A stretch of DNA of 10,474 nt from Pavlovales sp. CCMP2436 (taxonomy: Eukaryota; Haptophyta; Pavlovophyceae; Pavlovales). How positions within the stretch are numbered: position 1 is the stretch's first letter; each line of letters opens with the position of its first letter. Below the pieces are notes generated by a model. The model did not search any database, had not been told where the DNA came from, and worked only from the letters and a program-made list of their open reading frames with translations. Positions 1 to 5,524 of the stretch are shown here, in pieces. The position numbers and the translations under genes were made by a program. Location of the stretch: contig MU632424.1 in the NCBI GenBank assembly GCA_026770615.1, forward strand, positions 1-10,474, read 5' to 3'.

Positions 1-480
1 GGGTGCTGATACGAGGGGCGAATCAAGATAATTTTAGCTTTAGGTTTGAGCCAAGGACTTATTTATTAAATGACATTGTTAGGCTTCAAAATTTTGTGCA
101 GCAATCACGAAAATAGCACATTTCTCGTGGTCGCTTACTATCTTCTGATCAATCGGATCAGATCTCTACTCACGGGCGCAGCCCAGCTAAAGCAGGTCCG
201 GCGACGAATCACCAGGGATGAGCGCTCAAACATCAATAGCTTATGTCAAGTCTAATTGATTATTAAAAATAAGTAGCTAAACAGCTTTTATCCACTGCAT
301 CCTCTGATAAGAGGGTAAGTAGGATCAATATAAAGCATTATAAATAGTTAAGTGTGAGTAACATCAGTTAAGATCATCAAATAGTGGCGCAACTAGGTCG
401 AATACCAATTTTATTGCACGGCACTCACATTTTCATTTCTTTGTTCAATGATCTCTTTGAAGCTCAGGAAGATCATATAA
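1..480. other. Unassigned AT-rich stretch, presumably intron or 3' part of the HAD gene
   Basis: No convincing exon on either strand. A locally GC-richer patch at about 170-240 has, on the minus strand, a TTTAG and a GTGAGTAG donor-like sequence, but the reading between them does not match the HAD C-terminus. The plus-strand frame at 70-255 has no recognisable features. The final HAD exon(s) are more likely left of base 1. Confidence 0.4.
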
Positions 481-545
481 CATCTAAGATGAAATACGAT
501 TTCCCCTCATAACATCAGTATTTGTTGCGCCACATATGCGCGTAC

Positions 546-645
546 CGAAGCGATCTCCGATCATCAGCACGTTGTGTCTCTCGCCCGAGTGCCCCTGCGC
601 CACTAGCATCTCGAGAGCCCTTCCCATCATGTGCTTTGCGCCAGC
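546..645 (-). CDS. HAD gene exon 7: motif IV
   Basis: Acceptor CACACACAG before GCT GGC GCA; the exon reads AGAKHMMGRALEMLVAQGHS then GERHNVLMIGDRF. NVLMIGDR is motif IV, where the Asp binds Mg. The 3' border is unsure: a usable donor (TTCG/GTACGC, intron from 545) would leave phase 1, so that the next exon could complete an Asp for the usual GDRxDTDI. Otherwise the frame reads on as GDRFGTRICGA to a TAG at 484-486, which would lose that Asp and truncate the protein. The next exon is not seen between 1 and 480. Confidence 0.7.
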
Positions 646-3600
646 CTGTGTGTGCGTGTGCGTGTGTAAGAGGAACCGTAATGTTCGTAAGTGTAAAAAA
701 AAAAAAAAAAAGGATTCATGCAAGTCGCGTGGTTTACAGACGCATCGCTCCTCCTTTCCCGACACAGAACACACACACACACACACACACAAACACGTCG
801 TTCTATATATGAGGCGCGGATATATGCATCAGGTGGTAATATATAATTTCTGTCATGAAATCAAAAACAAAAACAAAAACGCACCACTCCTCCCTCGCCG
901 ACGCAGAATCCACGACACTAAAATTTAGATTTGGTGTATTAAACTGTAGTATGCGTGTGAGCGCGCGCGTGTGTGTGTTAGCATGTTGAATGTTTGACAG
1001 CTTCTTTGATTGTGAGATGATTGGATTACTACGCATTATGTTTATACGCTCACCGCGCCGCCCTTGCCCACGCAGAACACACGATCCGCGCCACGCGGGT
1101 ACATCACCTGATAGGGGTGGGGGGGGTGGGATTGGGCAGCAGACAGTAGTCAGCAAACAGTGAGCAGCAGGCAGTGGGCAGCAGACTGTCAGCCACTCGT
1201 GAATACATTTCAATGCAAGCAATTCGTGAATCATACAAAAAAAGAAGAAGTTAATCAATCAATCAATCAATCAATTTACCCGGCGCATCATCGCGGCGAA
1301 CATTCCGGGGCCGGGCAGAGGCCAGACCATGTCGGGGAACTCTGGGTCGGCGGAGGGATTAAACGCGTCATCCGCCGTGTAGACGAAACAGGCCCCGTGC
1401 ATCAGCAGGTAAGACGCCTGCCACACACGCAGGGGGGGGAGGGGTTGATAGAGAGAGTGAATCGTATTGATAGACTGCAACACAATGGACAATAGATCTT
1501 GCATTACAAAATCCAGCAAAAGCGATAATTTGGATTACACGCAGGGGGAGGGGAGGGGGGGGGAGGGAAAGGGGTGTGAGAGGGGTTTAACGCATCGTGC
1601 ATCATAAGGGAGGACGCCTGCAAACAAACAGAAAAGGGTGGGGGCAAGGGTTTAAGCCCGAGTGCGAATAAAATAAACGTCCTTATAAATATAAGGAAGG
1701 GCGAGGCCGTCGCTTCAGAAATCTGACGACACGGTTGGAATAAAGAGAAGCCTGAGTTGCCAGCCCTTACACCCTTGGGGGGGGGGGGGTAAAGGAAGCG
1801 ACAAGGGAAATGTTCAACGTGCACTGCATGTGGGTGTGCGTGTGTTTGTGTGGTGGTGGGTGTGTGGGTGCGTGGGTGGTGGTGTTGGGGGGGGGTTATA
1901 AAGGAGAGGGGTTCAATGCATCGTCCGCTGTGTGTGAGTGAGTGTGTGGGTATGTGTGTGAGTGTGAGTGTGTGTGCGTGTGCGTGTGTGTGTGTGTGTG
2001 CGTGTGTTTGTATGTGTAGAGAGACGGGGGTTAGGGGGGTAGGACTAGACGAAGCGATGGGTTTTTTTAATAACAATTATTTTTACGTCCCCGACTTGCA
2101 GCCCGAAGGCGTACGGGCATGCCATGGTAGGGTCAGCGCATCGGTCGTCTCATGCGCGATCTTACTCCCCGCGTCGTCTCTAGAAGCTAGGAACTATAAA
2201 TTACTTATTTTGTCGACAACAAATAAGAATTATCTTATGTAAGACTACTAATTCCTCACCGCATTAACTGATCCAGACTCAGCGGCCAAAGCCGCGCGAA
2301 AGCGAAAATTAAAAAGCCAACGGCAACGCTATCGCCGGACATAAAAGTCCGGTATTCCCGTCTAACCAACCCATAGTATCCCTTTAAGGGAGTCTGGATA
2401 TAAATATAATCGGACACTGAATTAGTACCTTCTTGACGACATCGAAACTCCAATCCGTGAAGCCAGCTTCGCCAGTCGTCGGGTCCACGTTCTGTTTGAA
2501 AAAAAAAATGGTGGGGGGGATGAGAACAGTCAGCAAGCAGACAGCAGCGGGTAGACAGCAAAGATGCGCTGACCCTCCCATGTCATGCCCGTACGCCTTC
2601 GGGCTGCAAGTCGGGGGACGTGGAAAGAACTATCATAAAAAAACAAACAAAAAAGTATTATTTGAATCAGCACCTGAGCGATATTTCCATCGATAAACAG
2701 CGCGACGCAAACTGCCTTTGTGGCGCACGAGATAGTAGCCTTTGTGGCCCAGCCCTGCAATGGGGGGAGAAGGAGGGGGTGGGGGTTAAAAATTGTCTGC
2801 AAACCGCCTTTGTGGCGCATGAAATAGTAGCTTTTGTGGCCCAGCCCTACAAGTGGTGCGTTTGTGTGTGGCGTGTGTGTGTGTGTGGGGAGTGGGGGGG
2901 GGGTAAGAATGTCTACAGTCAGAGCAGAACGGTAGCTCGGTAGCTTTTTTGGCCCAGCCCTGCAGGCAGCCATGTGCGGATATTTGTCGACAACAATTAA
3001 GAATTACCTTGTGTAAGACTACTAATTCCTGGCCGGATTAACTGATCCGGACTCAGCGGCCAAAAGCCGCGCGAAATCCAAAGCCAACGGCAACACTATC
3101 GCTATCAATGTCTGCAGTTTTTTTGCCTGCAGTCAGAGCCGGCATGCATTCATCCTTAATGAATAATAGTTCTTTTAACGCCTCCCCACTCGAAACCCCT
3201 CATGGCCATCAATTCTGGACATGGAGGGAGAGGAGAGGAGCAAGGCTGTCCGATAGAGACTCGACACTTCGGCCGGCGCTCTCGGCGCCGCCGCTCCGAC
3301 ACGAGGTGCTCGGGCAACCTCGTGAATGAAGGAATTTCTGTTCGTGAACAGTTAACGTATTTTAGACTGTACCGGACTAGTGTGATATTATTTGCTAGGC
3401 CCGCCGATTCCCGTAATATCGTAATTCTTTTGGGCTCTACCGGTATAGCGTTCCAGGAGCTCAAAGAGTATATTCCGGTACCGGTAAAATCCGGTCTCGA
3501 CAGGACAGGACAGGACAGGGGGGGGGAGGAGGCAGCCTGTTCTCTTTTTAAAAAAAACGCCTTTCCCTCCCCCTCCCCCTCCTAACCCTCCCCCTCCTAA

Positions 3601-5524
3601 CCCTCCCCCCAGCCTGTTCTCTTTTCATTTTTTAAAAAAATTCATAGCGAGGTGCCAGCAGACATTTCGCGATGATATGTGCAAGCGTGTGTAAATATCT
3701 AGATTAACGTCCGTCCCCTGACAGGTCTCCACCGGACCCAAGCGTTGAGAAAACACTCGGATCAAGGGACCTCAGCAGATCACAAGGATACCGTCCCCAC
3801 TACAGACATCAGACATCCCGCCAGAGATATGTAAACAAGCCTTCTCTGGAATATGGCTGGAAGCCCGTGAGAGCAGCAGGCAGCGGACAGCGAGCACCAA
3901 CGCTGGTAGACTTTAGCGTTCCGCGTCAAATTGGCATCCGACAGCAGGCGCAGATTAAACTGAAATCCGACCTCTTAATCTTCTTAAATAATTGTTAAGA
4001 ACAAAAAAACAAAAACCAAGCCAAACCAAAACCAAACCAAACCAAACTTACCTTTGCTTCACTCTCCGTTAGGTGGGTCCTGAGCACCCAGGTCCGCACT
4101 AACTCGGGGGCCGATTTCATAAGCATGCCGTGCCAAAAGGGCTGCGCGCTACCCGAGATCACGAACACACGCGCGTGTGCCGGCAGATTGTCCACCATCC
4201 ATTGCACCTGTAAATGTTTGTCGACAACGAATAAGAATTCTCTTGTGTAAGACTACTAATTCAAGCCCGAAAAATCAGATCCGGACGAACGGCTCAAAAG
4301 CCGCGCAAAGCCGAGGCCAAAACGCCTCCACGCTAAATCACATATGTGACGTGGATTTGTGTATCTCGTCACGTGGGAGTATTCACGCCGTCACTGCTGA
4401 AGCCAGGACTCTGTTCTTGGTGCAAACCTCGCCGGCGAGGTTTTCACCAATGCGATGACTACCGTAAACTGTAAACTGGTTTTTAACCAAATACGTTTTT
4501 TACATAATTTCAATTTAGGTAGCAACCGAGACCCGGAACTCGCGCCGTCCGATAAAGACCCGGAACGCATATAAAGAAAGCATACGGGAATAAAACCTAC
4601 GGGAATGAGTAATGGTAAGCTTGGGTAGGGAAGGTCGCACGCTTTCCACCCGGCCCTATTTATTCGTTTTATTGTATAAGTAACCCCCTTAGCTGCGTCC
4701 GGTTCTCTATCGGACAGGGCTACCACCCGCGCAGTCGTGTGTGTGTCTTTCAGTGATGACCCTTCAGCGGATGAGGCGCGCTGAAGGTAGCTGCTGGCAC
4801 GGCGGATTCACTCCTCGGAGAGACGTCGTTATGAACCAACGATGACGGAGTCTCGAGCGAAAAAATTATATATTTATATACATCTTTGGGCGTATCTTTA
4901 AAATATTGGGCTCATTACCTGGGCGTCCGCCGCCGTCCAGATGTGCTTCGTAGGGTCGATAGGCGGGCCGGGCAGCAGGAAGGGCGCTGTTTGCAGTTTC
5001 ATCGAAACGCCTGCTGCAGCTTTAGCACCCGTGTTGCTCACCAGGACAAACGGGGTCCCATTTGCGACCAACCGCTCATACAGCAAAATGGCACCCGGCA
5101 GCAGCCCGAGCGGCGAGTAGAGCGTGCCGTCCAGGTCGATGAGCAACCCCACCTTGCACCGGTCCACCTTGCTCAGCAGCGCGGCCAGCGACGGCGCGGT
5201 GGTCGCGAGCGGCAGCACCGCGGCGGCACCTGCGGCAAACGCGGCGGCGGTAGCCGCGCCCAAGAGAGTATTTGTGGTGCTGCGCCGGTGCAGCTGCCGC
5301 CCTGGCCCGCATTCGCCGAGAAGCCGGGTCACAATTGCCGAGGTCGCGTCAGCCGCCGCAGCCGCCGCCAGTTGCGGCGCAACGCTGGTGGCGGCGAGCT
5401 CGAGGTTGGCAAGCACCGCGACGAGCTTGTCTAGGAGGCCGGCATCCTCGAGCATATGCCGCCAGCGCAGACGCGCGGCAGCCTTGTCGCAAGGGGTGCA
5501 ACCCTGCGCCGCGGTGCCCTGCAT
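546..5524 (-). CDS. Split HAD-superfamily phosphatase gene (NagD/4-nitrophenylphosphatase-like), 7 exons seen, 3' end missing
   Basis: Joined exons 5524-4919, 4207-4052, 2754-2674, 2491-2429, 1417-1280, 1107-1054 and 645-546 read through without a stop for about 399 codons. HAD motif I is DLDGT (residues 130-134, the Asp nucleophile and Asp acid/base), motif II is VSNT (162-165), motif III Lys is in VGKGG (Lys363), and motif IV is GDR (396-398). Between motifs II and III lies a region with the layout of the C2 cap of the HAD-IIA group (exons 2-5, with FVYTADDA matching the family's 'F(I/V)ATN-D' strand and PGPG matching its PGAG). Members of this family are Mg-dependent phosphatases of small phosphorylated molecules such as phosphoglycolate; the substrate here cannot be read from the sequence. 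All six introns are GT-AG and phase 0, with lengths 711, 1297, 182, 1011, 172 and 408. The superfamily is secure, the subfamily less so. The C-terminus after motif IV is not found and probably lies left of base 1. Confidence 0.85.
746..772 (-). pseudogene. Extra copy of HAD exon 6 (motif kept, splice sites lost)
   Basis: Nine codons read VFCVGKGGA, identical in protein to exon 6. Six bases differ and all six are synonymous third-position changes (TGC/TGT, GTG/GTC, GGC/GGG, AAG/AAA and two GGC/GGA). The donor GT has become AT and the acceptor side is taken over by a GT microsatellite, so it now looks unspliceable. Confidence 0.6.
885..917 (-). pseudogene. Extra copy of HAD exon 6 (possible alternative exon, Lys to Glu)
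   Basis: 33 nt between acceptor AATTTTAG and donor GTGCGT, phase 0 at both ends, read CRGFCVGEGGV against the exon 6 end ADRVFCVGKGGA. Splice signals are intact on both sides, so it could be used. The motif III Lys is Glu here, which should give an inactive or altered enzyme if this copy were chosen. Confidence 0.55.
1054..1107 (-). CDS. HAD gene exon 6: motif III lysine
   Basis: 54 nt, 18 codons, acceptor CTATCAG before GTG ATG and donor GCG/GTGAGC at 1053, phase 0. It encodes VMYPRGADRVFCVGKGGA; Lys in VGKGG is the motif III lysine that steadies the phosphoaspartyl intermediate in HAD enzymes (the family more often has GKP). Two diverged copies of its 3' half follow in the next intron. Confidence 0.75.
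1136..1193 (+). repeat. Degenerate heptamer array (GCAGACA-like), copy 1
   Basis: About eight heptamers of the type GCAGACA / GTAGTCA / GCAAACA / GTGAGCA / GCAGGCA / GTGGGCA / GCAGACT. In intron 5. Related short arrays occur at 2525-2562 and 3868-3898. Confidence 0.7.
1254..1276 (+). repeat. (TCAA)n microsatellite at exon 5 donor
   Basis: Five to six TCAA units; on the gene strand this is the TTGA run that follows donor GTAAAT at once. Confidence 0.9.
1280..1417 (-). CDS. HAD gene exon 5: cap domain to return to core
   Basis: 138 nt, 46 codons, acceptor TGTGGCAG before GCG TCT and donor CGG/GTAAAT at 1279, phase 0. It reads ASYLLMHGACFVYTADDAFN and ends GPGMFAAMMRR. FVYTADDA corresponds to the family's FIATN-D, and PGPG to PGAG just before the helix that leads to motif III. 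A (TTGA)n run begins directly after the donor. Two partial copies of this exon lie upstream in the intron (1573-1617 and 1905-1931). Confidence 0.8.
1573..1617 (-). pseudogene. Extra copy of HAD exon 5 (internally deleted)
   Basis: After an intact acceptor (TTTGTTTGCAG) the sequence reads ASSLMMHDALNPSHT, matching exon 5 ASYLLMH...DAFNPSADP with an in-frame gap of 27 nt. Most of the base changes in aligned codons are at third positions. The copy starts exactly 200 bp before exon 5 in the gene direction and runs into a C-rich tract (poly-G on the plus strand) with no donor. Confidence 0.6.
1835..2015 (+). repeat. Long GT-rich microsatellite region
   Basis: Interrupted (GT)n/(GTGTGC)n tract with poly-G insertions, CA-rich in the gene transcript. 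It swallows the surroundings of the nine-codon exon 5 copy at 1905-1931. Confidence 0.9.
1905..1931 (-). pseudogene. Extra copy of HAD exon 5 (nine codons)
   Basis: Nine codons read TADDALNPS against TADDAFNPS in exon 5. There are seven base differences and all seven are at third codon positions; only one changes an amino acid (Leu for Phe). It is flanked on one side by a CA/GT tract and on the other by a C-rich tract, which have probably replaced the rest of the exon. Confidence 0.55.
2085..2142 (+). repeat. Inverted repeat, left arm
   Basis: About 58 bp starting ACGTCCCCGACTTGCAGCCC and ending GGGTCAGCGCATC. Its reverse complement, with only a few mismatches, is at 2563-2621. The two arms enclose exon 4 and intronic element copy 1. 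Confidence 0.9.
2211..2336 (+). repeat. Intronic dispersed element, copy 1 (intron 4)
   Basis: About 126 bp beginning TTTTGTCGAC-side and containing the shared blocks GTCGACAACAAATAAGAATT, GTAAGACTACTAATTCCT, GATCCAGACTCAGCGGCCAA, GCCGCGCGAAA and GCCAACGGCAAC. It is closest to copy 2; an insertion of about 7-8 bp (AAAATTAA region) sets them apart. Confidence 0.8.
2429..2491 (-). CDS. HAD gene exon 4: short cap-domain exon
   Basis: 63 nt, 21 codons (NVDPTTGEAGFTDWSFDVVKK), after acceptor CAAACAG with a ten-T pyrimidine stretch and before donor AAG/GTACTA at 2428. Phase 0 at both ends, so skipping it would keep the frame. FDVVKK followed by exon 5 ASYLL matches the 'F-Y-KL-KA--YL' helix of the family. 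It is bracketed by an inverted repeat (2085-2142 and 2563-2621). Confidence 0.75.
2525..2562 (+). repeat. Degenerate heptamer array, copy 2
   Basis: AGTCAGC AAGCAGA CAGCAGC GGGTAGA CAGCAAA: period seven, same CAG/ACA composition as 1136-1193. In intron 3, directly between exon 4 and the right arm of the inverted repeat. Confidence 0.6.
2563..2621 (-). repeat. Inverted repeat, right arm
   Basis: About 59 bp, starting GATGCGCTGACCCTCCCATG and ending GTCGGGGGACGT on the plus strand, complementary to 2085-2142. It lies in intron 3, between exons 3 and 4; the partner lies in intron 4. Confidence 0.9.
2674..2754 (-). CDS. HAD gene exon 3: cap-domain strand
   Basis: 81 nt, 27 codons, open and phase 0 at both ends: acceptor TGCAG before GGC TGG GCC, and donor CAG/GTGCTG at 2673. 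It reads GWATKATISCATKAVCVALF and continues IDGNIAQ. The AVCVALF strand sits where NagD-type caps have the 'aVvVG(F/Y)D' strand, directly before exon 4. This exon has two further partial copies upstream in the same intron (2799-2846 and 2939-2959). Confidence 0.65.
2799..2846 (-). pseudogene. Extra copy of HAD exon 3 (3', partial)
   Basis: 48 nt after an intact TAG acceptor encode the same 16 residues that begin exon 3 (GWATKATISCATKAVC). It differs from exon 3 at four bases, all third codon positions (AAG/AAA, ATC/ATT, TCG/TCA, GCA/GCG). It lacks the second half of exon 3 and has no clear in-phase donor, so it is a truncated duplicate or a shorter alternative exon. Confidence 0.7.
2939..2959 (-). 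pseudogene. Extra copy of HAD exon 3 (3'', remnant)
   Basis: 21 nt after a CTGCAG acceptor read GWAKKAT, matching the first seven codons of exon 3 with one second-position change and third-position changes. Similarity stops after this. It sits about 20 bp downstream (gene strand) of the intronic element copy at 2984-3102. Confidence 0.5.
2984..3102 (+). repeat. Intronic dispersed element, copy 2 (intron 2)
   Basis: About 119 bp, same orientation as copy 1 and highly similar along its whole length. It has a perfect stem CCGGAT-TAACTG-ATCCGG and a second stem GCGGC-CAAAA-GCCGC, both partly kept in the other copies. On the gene strand its end lies just before the acceptor of the exon 3 remnant at 2959. 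Confidence 0.8.
3499..3520 (+). repeat. GGACA pentamer microsatellite
   Basis: Four tandem copies of ACAGG beginning CGACAGGACAGG, running into a poly-G stretch. In intron 2. Confidence 0.8.
3533..3641 (+). repeat. CCCTCC(CCCTCCTAA) tract with flanking direct repeats
   Basis: The block CAGCCTGTTCTCTTTT followed by A-rich sequence occurs at 3533-3556 and again at 3611-3641, and between them lies a CCCTCC / CCCTCCTAA tract (about 3563-3610). The layout is a local duplication of about 78 bp followed by slippage. Confidence 0.7.
3868..3898 (+). repeat. Degenerate heptamer array, copy 3
   Basis: GTGAGAG CAGCAGG CAGCGGA CAGCGAG CACC: four to five heptamers of the same family, in intron 2. Confidence 0.5.
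4012..4046 (+). repeat. (CCAAA)n microsatellite at exon 2 donor
   Basis: Imperfect CCAAA units ending 5 bp from the donor of exon 2; on the gene strand a TTTGG run that starts within the donor region. Confidence 0.85.
4052..4207 (-). CDS. HAD gene exon 2: start of cap domain
   Basis: 156 nt, 52 codons, beginning VQWMVDNLPAHARVFVISGS after acceptor TTTACAG and ending SEAK before the consensus donor GTAAGT at 4051. VFVISGSAQ matches the conserved strand-Gly turn that follows motif II in the NagD group. Both ends are phase 0. A (CCAAA)n tract on the plus strand lies just beyond the donor. Confidence 0.8.
4208..4918 (-). other. HAD intron 1
   Basis: 711 bp intron (GTAATG...TTTACAG). It contains an inverted repeat (4545-4566 against 4695-4718), a 9-bp-stem hairpin (4761-4769 with 4779-4787), a perfect 20-bp palindrome (4424-4443), the palindrome CACATATGTG near 4340, and an intronic element copy (4217-4330) ending 9 bp from the acceptor. 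No coding signal. Confidence 0.65.
4217..4330 (+). repeat. Intronic dispersed element, copy 3 (intron 1)
   Basis: About 114 bp, same orientation. The first 45 bp match copies 1 and 2 closely (GTCGACAACGAATAAGAATT then TCTTGTGTAAGACTACTAAT); the rest is more diverged but keeps GATCCGGAC, CAAAAGCCGCGC and the hairpin layout. On the gene strand it ends 9 bp before the exon 2 acceptor. Confidence 0.75.
4919..5524 (-). CDS. HAD gene exon 1: N-terminal extension plus motifs I and II
   Basis: Codes for residues 1-202. The ATG at 5524-5522 is the first Met after an in-frame TGA about 70 bp upstream, so it is the best start in this frame, though an upstream exon cannot be excluded. Residues 1-120 are an Ala/Leu-rich extension not usual for NagD-type enzymes; residues about 87-118 are strongly hydrophobic and Ala-rich, and could be a membrane or targeting segment or just a helical domain. 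From residue 124 (KVGLLIDLDGTLYSP) the sequence is canonical HAD: motif I Asp130 and Asp132, then the PGA turn and LVSNTG as motif II. The exon closes with CAG followed by the donor GTAATG at 4918, phase 0. Confidence 0.85.

Larger units (their letters stand above)
646..1053 (-). other. HAD intron 6
   Basis: 408 bp intron (GTGAGC...CACAG). It holds the two extra exon 6 copies, an A17-like homopolymer at about 695-711 (poly-T in the RNA), a CAAAAA run at about 863-880, and three dinucleotide tracts: CA in the RNA at about 958-980 and 640-667, GU in the RNA at about 771-793. Confidence 0.7.
1418..2428 (-). other. HAD intron 4
   Basis: 1011 bp intron (GTACTA...GGCAG). From its 5' end it carries an AT-rich segment with a CCCTTTAAGGG palindrome (2379-2390), one intronic element copy (2211-2336), one arm of the inverted repeat (2085-2142), a long GT tract (about 1835-2015 on the plus strand), poly-G runs at about 1538-1563, 1778-1791 and 1884-1896, and two exon 5 copies. 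Confidence 0.7.
2755..4051 (-). other. HAD intron 2
   Basis: 1297 bp intron (GTAAGT...TGCAG). It holds a heptamer array (3868-3898), a CCCTCC-rich tract with flanking direct repeats (3533-3641), a GGACA run (3499-3520), a GC-rich patch at 3200-3320, AT/CCGG-rich sequence at 3340-3495, an intronic element copy (2984-3102) and two exon 3 copies. I see no independent gene in it; the weak open frames at 3156-3464 and 3202-3585 overlap each other and match nothing I know. Confidence 0.65.

Noticed and set aside
170..240. Possible last HAD exon on the minus strand near a GTGAGTAG donor
   Set aside because: The reading does not match the expected region after GDR, and its acceptor is not clear.
1160..1495. 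111-codon plus-strand open frame across exon 5
   Set aside because: Antisense to exon 5 and made of heptamer and TCAA repeat translation.
1504..2076. 190-codon minus-strand open frame rich in His/Thr and Pro
   Set aside because: Mostly translation of the CA and C-rich tracts; only the short exon 5 copies within it are meaningful.
3156..3585. Open frames on both strands in the GC-rich patch of intron 2
   Set aside because: No family resemblance, no splice signals that keep the HAD frame; could be a repeat fragment but nothing supports a gene.
3563..3610. Telomere-like CCCTCCTAA repeats
   Set aside because: Only two or three irregular units inside an intron, within a local duplication; no sustained telomere repeat.
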